From the NCBI GenBank assembly GCA_936432065.2, contig OW386293.2, positions 49,137,923 to 49,201,922 of the forward strand: a DNA stretch of 64,000 bases. The letters are read 5' to 3'. Origin of the DNA: Rutpela maculata. Its lineage: Eukaryota; Arthropoda; Insecta; Coleoptera; Cerambycidae. Each line of letters opens with the position of its first letter. The stretch's first letter is position 1. The position numbers and the translations under genes are program-made. Shown piece by piece: positions 62,618-64,000 of the stretch. Under the pieces are notes generated by a model, which ran no database searches, was not told the origin of the DNA, and saw only the letters and a program-made list of their open reading frames with translations.

Positions 62618-64000
62618 ATGCCCGTAACAACAAGAAGTATGGCATCCGATAAACAAATACAGGACTTATTCGAACAATTCCAAAAAATGATGGCGCAGCA
62701 ACGGCAGGAAGACAAAGAAGAACAGGAGAAAAAACGTCAGGAAGAAAAAGAACAGCAAGAAAGAAGACGTCAAGAGGAGGAAAAACGGCGTCAAGAAGAA
62801 AGGGACGAATTAAAGAAAATTATGGAAGATCAGGAAACAAGACGTCAGAAAGAAAAAGAGGATGAAGAAACAAGATGTCAGAAAGAAAAAGAGGATGAAG
62901 AAACAAGACGTCAGAAAGAAAAAGAGGATGAAGAAAGAAGACGTCAAGAAGAAAAAGAAGAACAGGAAACAAGACGTCAAGAAGAAAAAGCAGAACTGAG
63001 AAGAATGATGGAGGATTTGGAAATAAAACGCCAACAGGAGCAAGAAAGACGCCAGGAAGAATTAAGGAAAATTCTAAATGAACAAATAAAAATACAACAG
63101 GACGCAATCATTTCTGTTAAGGAAGAAGTTAAAGAGGAGATAAACAAGGTCGAAGACAAAGTAGGTGTGGTCGAGACAGAAGTTAGTCAAATTAAAGGAA
63201 AAATGAGTGAGGTCGAAGGAGAGGTAGAGCGCCTTAAACGTCAGTTGAGAGAAAAAGGAGGCCAGTTAGTAACATTATCGGGTCCTCGATTAAAGCCTCC
63301 CTCCTTTGACGGCCACAGCTCATGGACAACCTACAAGAGACAATTTGAGGCAGCAGCATCGGCAAATAACTGGGATAATGAGGAAAAGGCTATGGCATTA
63401 GTTCTGGCGTTAAGGGGCCAGGCCTCAGAATTACTTCAGACTATCCCGGTGGAGAAACAAAGGGACTTTAAAGTCTTGGAAGCTGCATTAGACTTGAGGT
63501 ATGGCGATCAACACCTTGCCCAATTATACCAGGCTCAGCTGAAATCCCGGATGCAAAAAGCTGGGGAAAGTTTACAAGAATTTGAAGCTGCGATAGAGAG
63601 ACTGGCACACCTGGCGTATCCGAGTGCACCTAAAGAATTCCAGGAACAATTAGCCGTGGGGGCCTTTTTAGATGGTATAAGGGACGAAGAGGTCAGGCGA
63701 GTTCTGAGGCTGACGAGACACCAAAGTAGTAGCGAAGCTTTGGTGCGTGCACTCGAAGTAGAAGCCGCTTACAGGGATACTCCAAGGTCGAGAGTTCGAG
63801 CTGTGACTCTCGAAGAATCGCAACCAGAAATGAACCAGAATCCCTTGCTGACTGAGATGCAGAAAATATTCACCAAATTATGCGATAAATTGGATGGCCT
63901 CGGAAAGCAGGAGAAACAACAAAATAAAGGAAAGCCGAGCGGAGGTATTAAATGTTTCAACTGCGGCAAGGTAGGACATATGAAACGAGACTGTCGACAG
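62618..64000 (+). CDS. Gag polyprotein of the Gypsy-like retrotransposon, continues past window
   Basis: An uninterrupted frame of 461 codons from ATG 62618 to the last base. Residues 10-205 form a Glu/Lys/Arg/Gln-rich coiled coil with 12-codon repeats of the type 'RRQKEKEDEET' (62830-62990). Residues 225-400 resemble a Gypsy capsid: 'KPPSFDGHSSWTTYKRQF', 'ALVLALRGQASELLQTIP' and 'FEAAIERLAHLAYPSAPKEF'. At residues 446-459 is a CCHC zinc knuckle ('CFNCGKVGHMKRDC') that binds RNA. Pol would follow. It lies 438 bp after the LTR and in the same strand as the host gene, inside its intron. With no stops it is likely a young copy. The coiled-coil start is unusually long for Gypsy gags. Confidence 0.88.
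   Translation, partial: MPVTTRSMASDKQIQDLFEQFQKMMAQQRQEDKEEQEKKRQEEKEQQERRRQEEEKRRQEERDELKKIMEDQETRRQKEKEDEETRCQKEKEDEETRRQKEKEDEERRRQEEKEEQETRRQEEKAELRRMMEDLEIKRQQEQERRQEELRKILNEQIKIQQDAIISVKEEVKEEINKVEDKVGVVETEVSQIKGKMSEVEGEVERLKRQLREKGGQLVTLSGPRLKPPSFDGHSSWTTYKRQFEAAASANNWDNEEKAMALVLALRGQASELLQTIPVEKQRDFKVLEAALDLRYGDQHLAQLYQAQLKSRMQKAGESLQEFEAAIERLAHLAYPSAPKEFQEQLAVGAFLDGIRDEEVRRVLRLTRHQSSSEALVRALEVEAAYRDTPRSRVRAVTLEESQPEMNQNPLLTEMQKIFTKLCDKLDGLGKQEKQQNKGKPSGGIKCFNCGKVGHMKRDCRQ

Noticed and set aside
62810..63159. Phe/Leu-rich minus-strand open frames
   Set aside because: Mirror image of the repetitive coiled-coil coding of gag on the plus strand.

Overview
This is animal (almost certainly insect, possibly beetle) nuclear DNA. 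The evidence is a strongly AT-rich, very repeat-dense sequence, spliced coding exons, a short tract of the arthropod telomere motif (CCTAA)4, and mobile elements typical of insects: jockey/CR1-like, RTE-like and Gypsy retroelements, mariner/Tc1-like, hAT-like, piggyBac-like and Crypton elements. No bacterial or organellar genes, CRISPR arrays or operons were seen. Only two open coding regions look functional: the 5' coding exon of a secreted M1 (aminopeptidase N-like) protein at 55953-56578, and the gag gene of an LTR retrotransposon that runs off the right edge (62618-64000). The LTR element lies in what must be the first long intron of the aminopeptidase gene, if that gene is complete.

Layout. 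1-5500: a mariner-like relic with terminal repeats (1680-2919), a 1.5-kb foldback repeat (3144-4688), an ORF1-like scrap and a 215-bp palindrome. 6170-8230: three minus-strand coding-like blocks with splice-like borders, each broken, interleaved with two foldback repeats. 8539-9460: two adjacent MITEs with recognisable target-site duplications (TSDs). 9960-14730: a non-LTR retrotransposon whose reverse transcriptase is split by a 1233-bp hAT-like element (11889-13121). 14728-18500: palindromic repeats interrupted by a tandem dimer of a 1.46-kb unit, each unit carrying a 200-bp palindrome. 20681-31990: two copies of a 0.7-kb repeat family (here 'family D'), large foldbacks, a TIR element with a jockey-like relic inside it, palindromic MITEs, and two tRNA-like SINE heads each split by the same jockey-like family. 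33300-38760: a 76-bp tandem array and a 3.5-kb foldback whose arms are inverted arrays of ~100-bp repeats. 39300-44100: nested palindromes, a tandem array carrying a piggyBac-type MITE, and a non-coding retroelement-like insertion. 44183-45228: a nearly intact Crypton tyrosine recombinase. 45627-47676: fragments of a SWIM-zinc-finger (YqaJ-associated) protein between inverted 19-mers. 48073-54410: a piggyBac-like relic, Gypsy and non-LTR fragments and an 880-bp TIR element. 54835-55346: a relic of a dispersed 'TGCDT' protein family. 55946-64000: start of the aminopeptidase gene and its repeat-filled intron (RTE scrap, foldback, Tc1/IS630-like relic, LTR element).

The window reads as a graveyard of nested insertions. 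Many borders can be set to the base from TIRs and TSDs, so a relative order of insertions can be drawn. The least ordinary structures are the foldback with inverted tandem-array arms (35040-38530), the palindrome-bearing tandem dimer (15179-18080), the split tRNA-like heads, and the Crypton plus its separate N-terminal fragment at 37764-37877. All family assignments were made by eye, without database searches.
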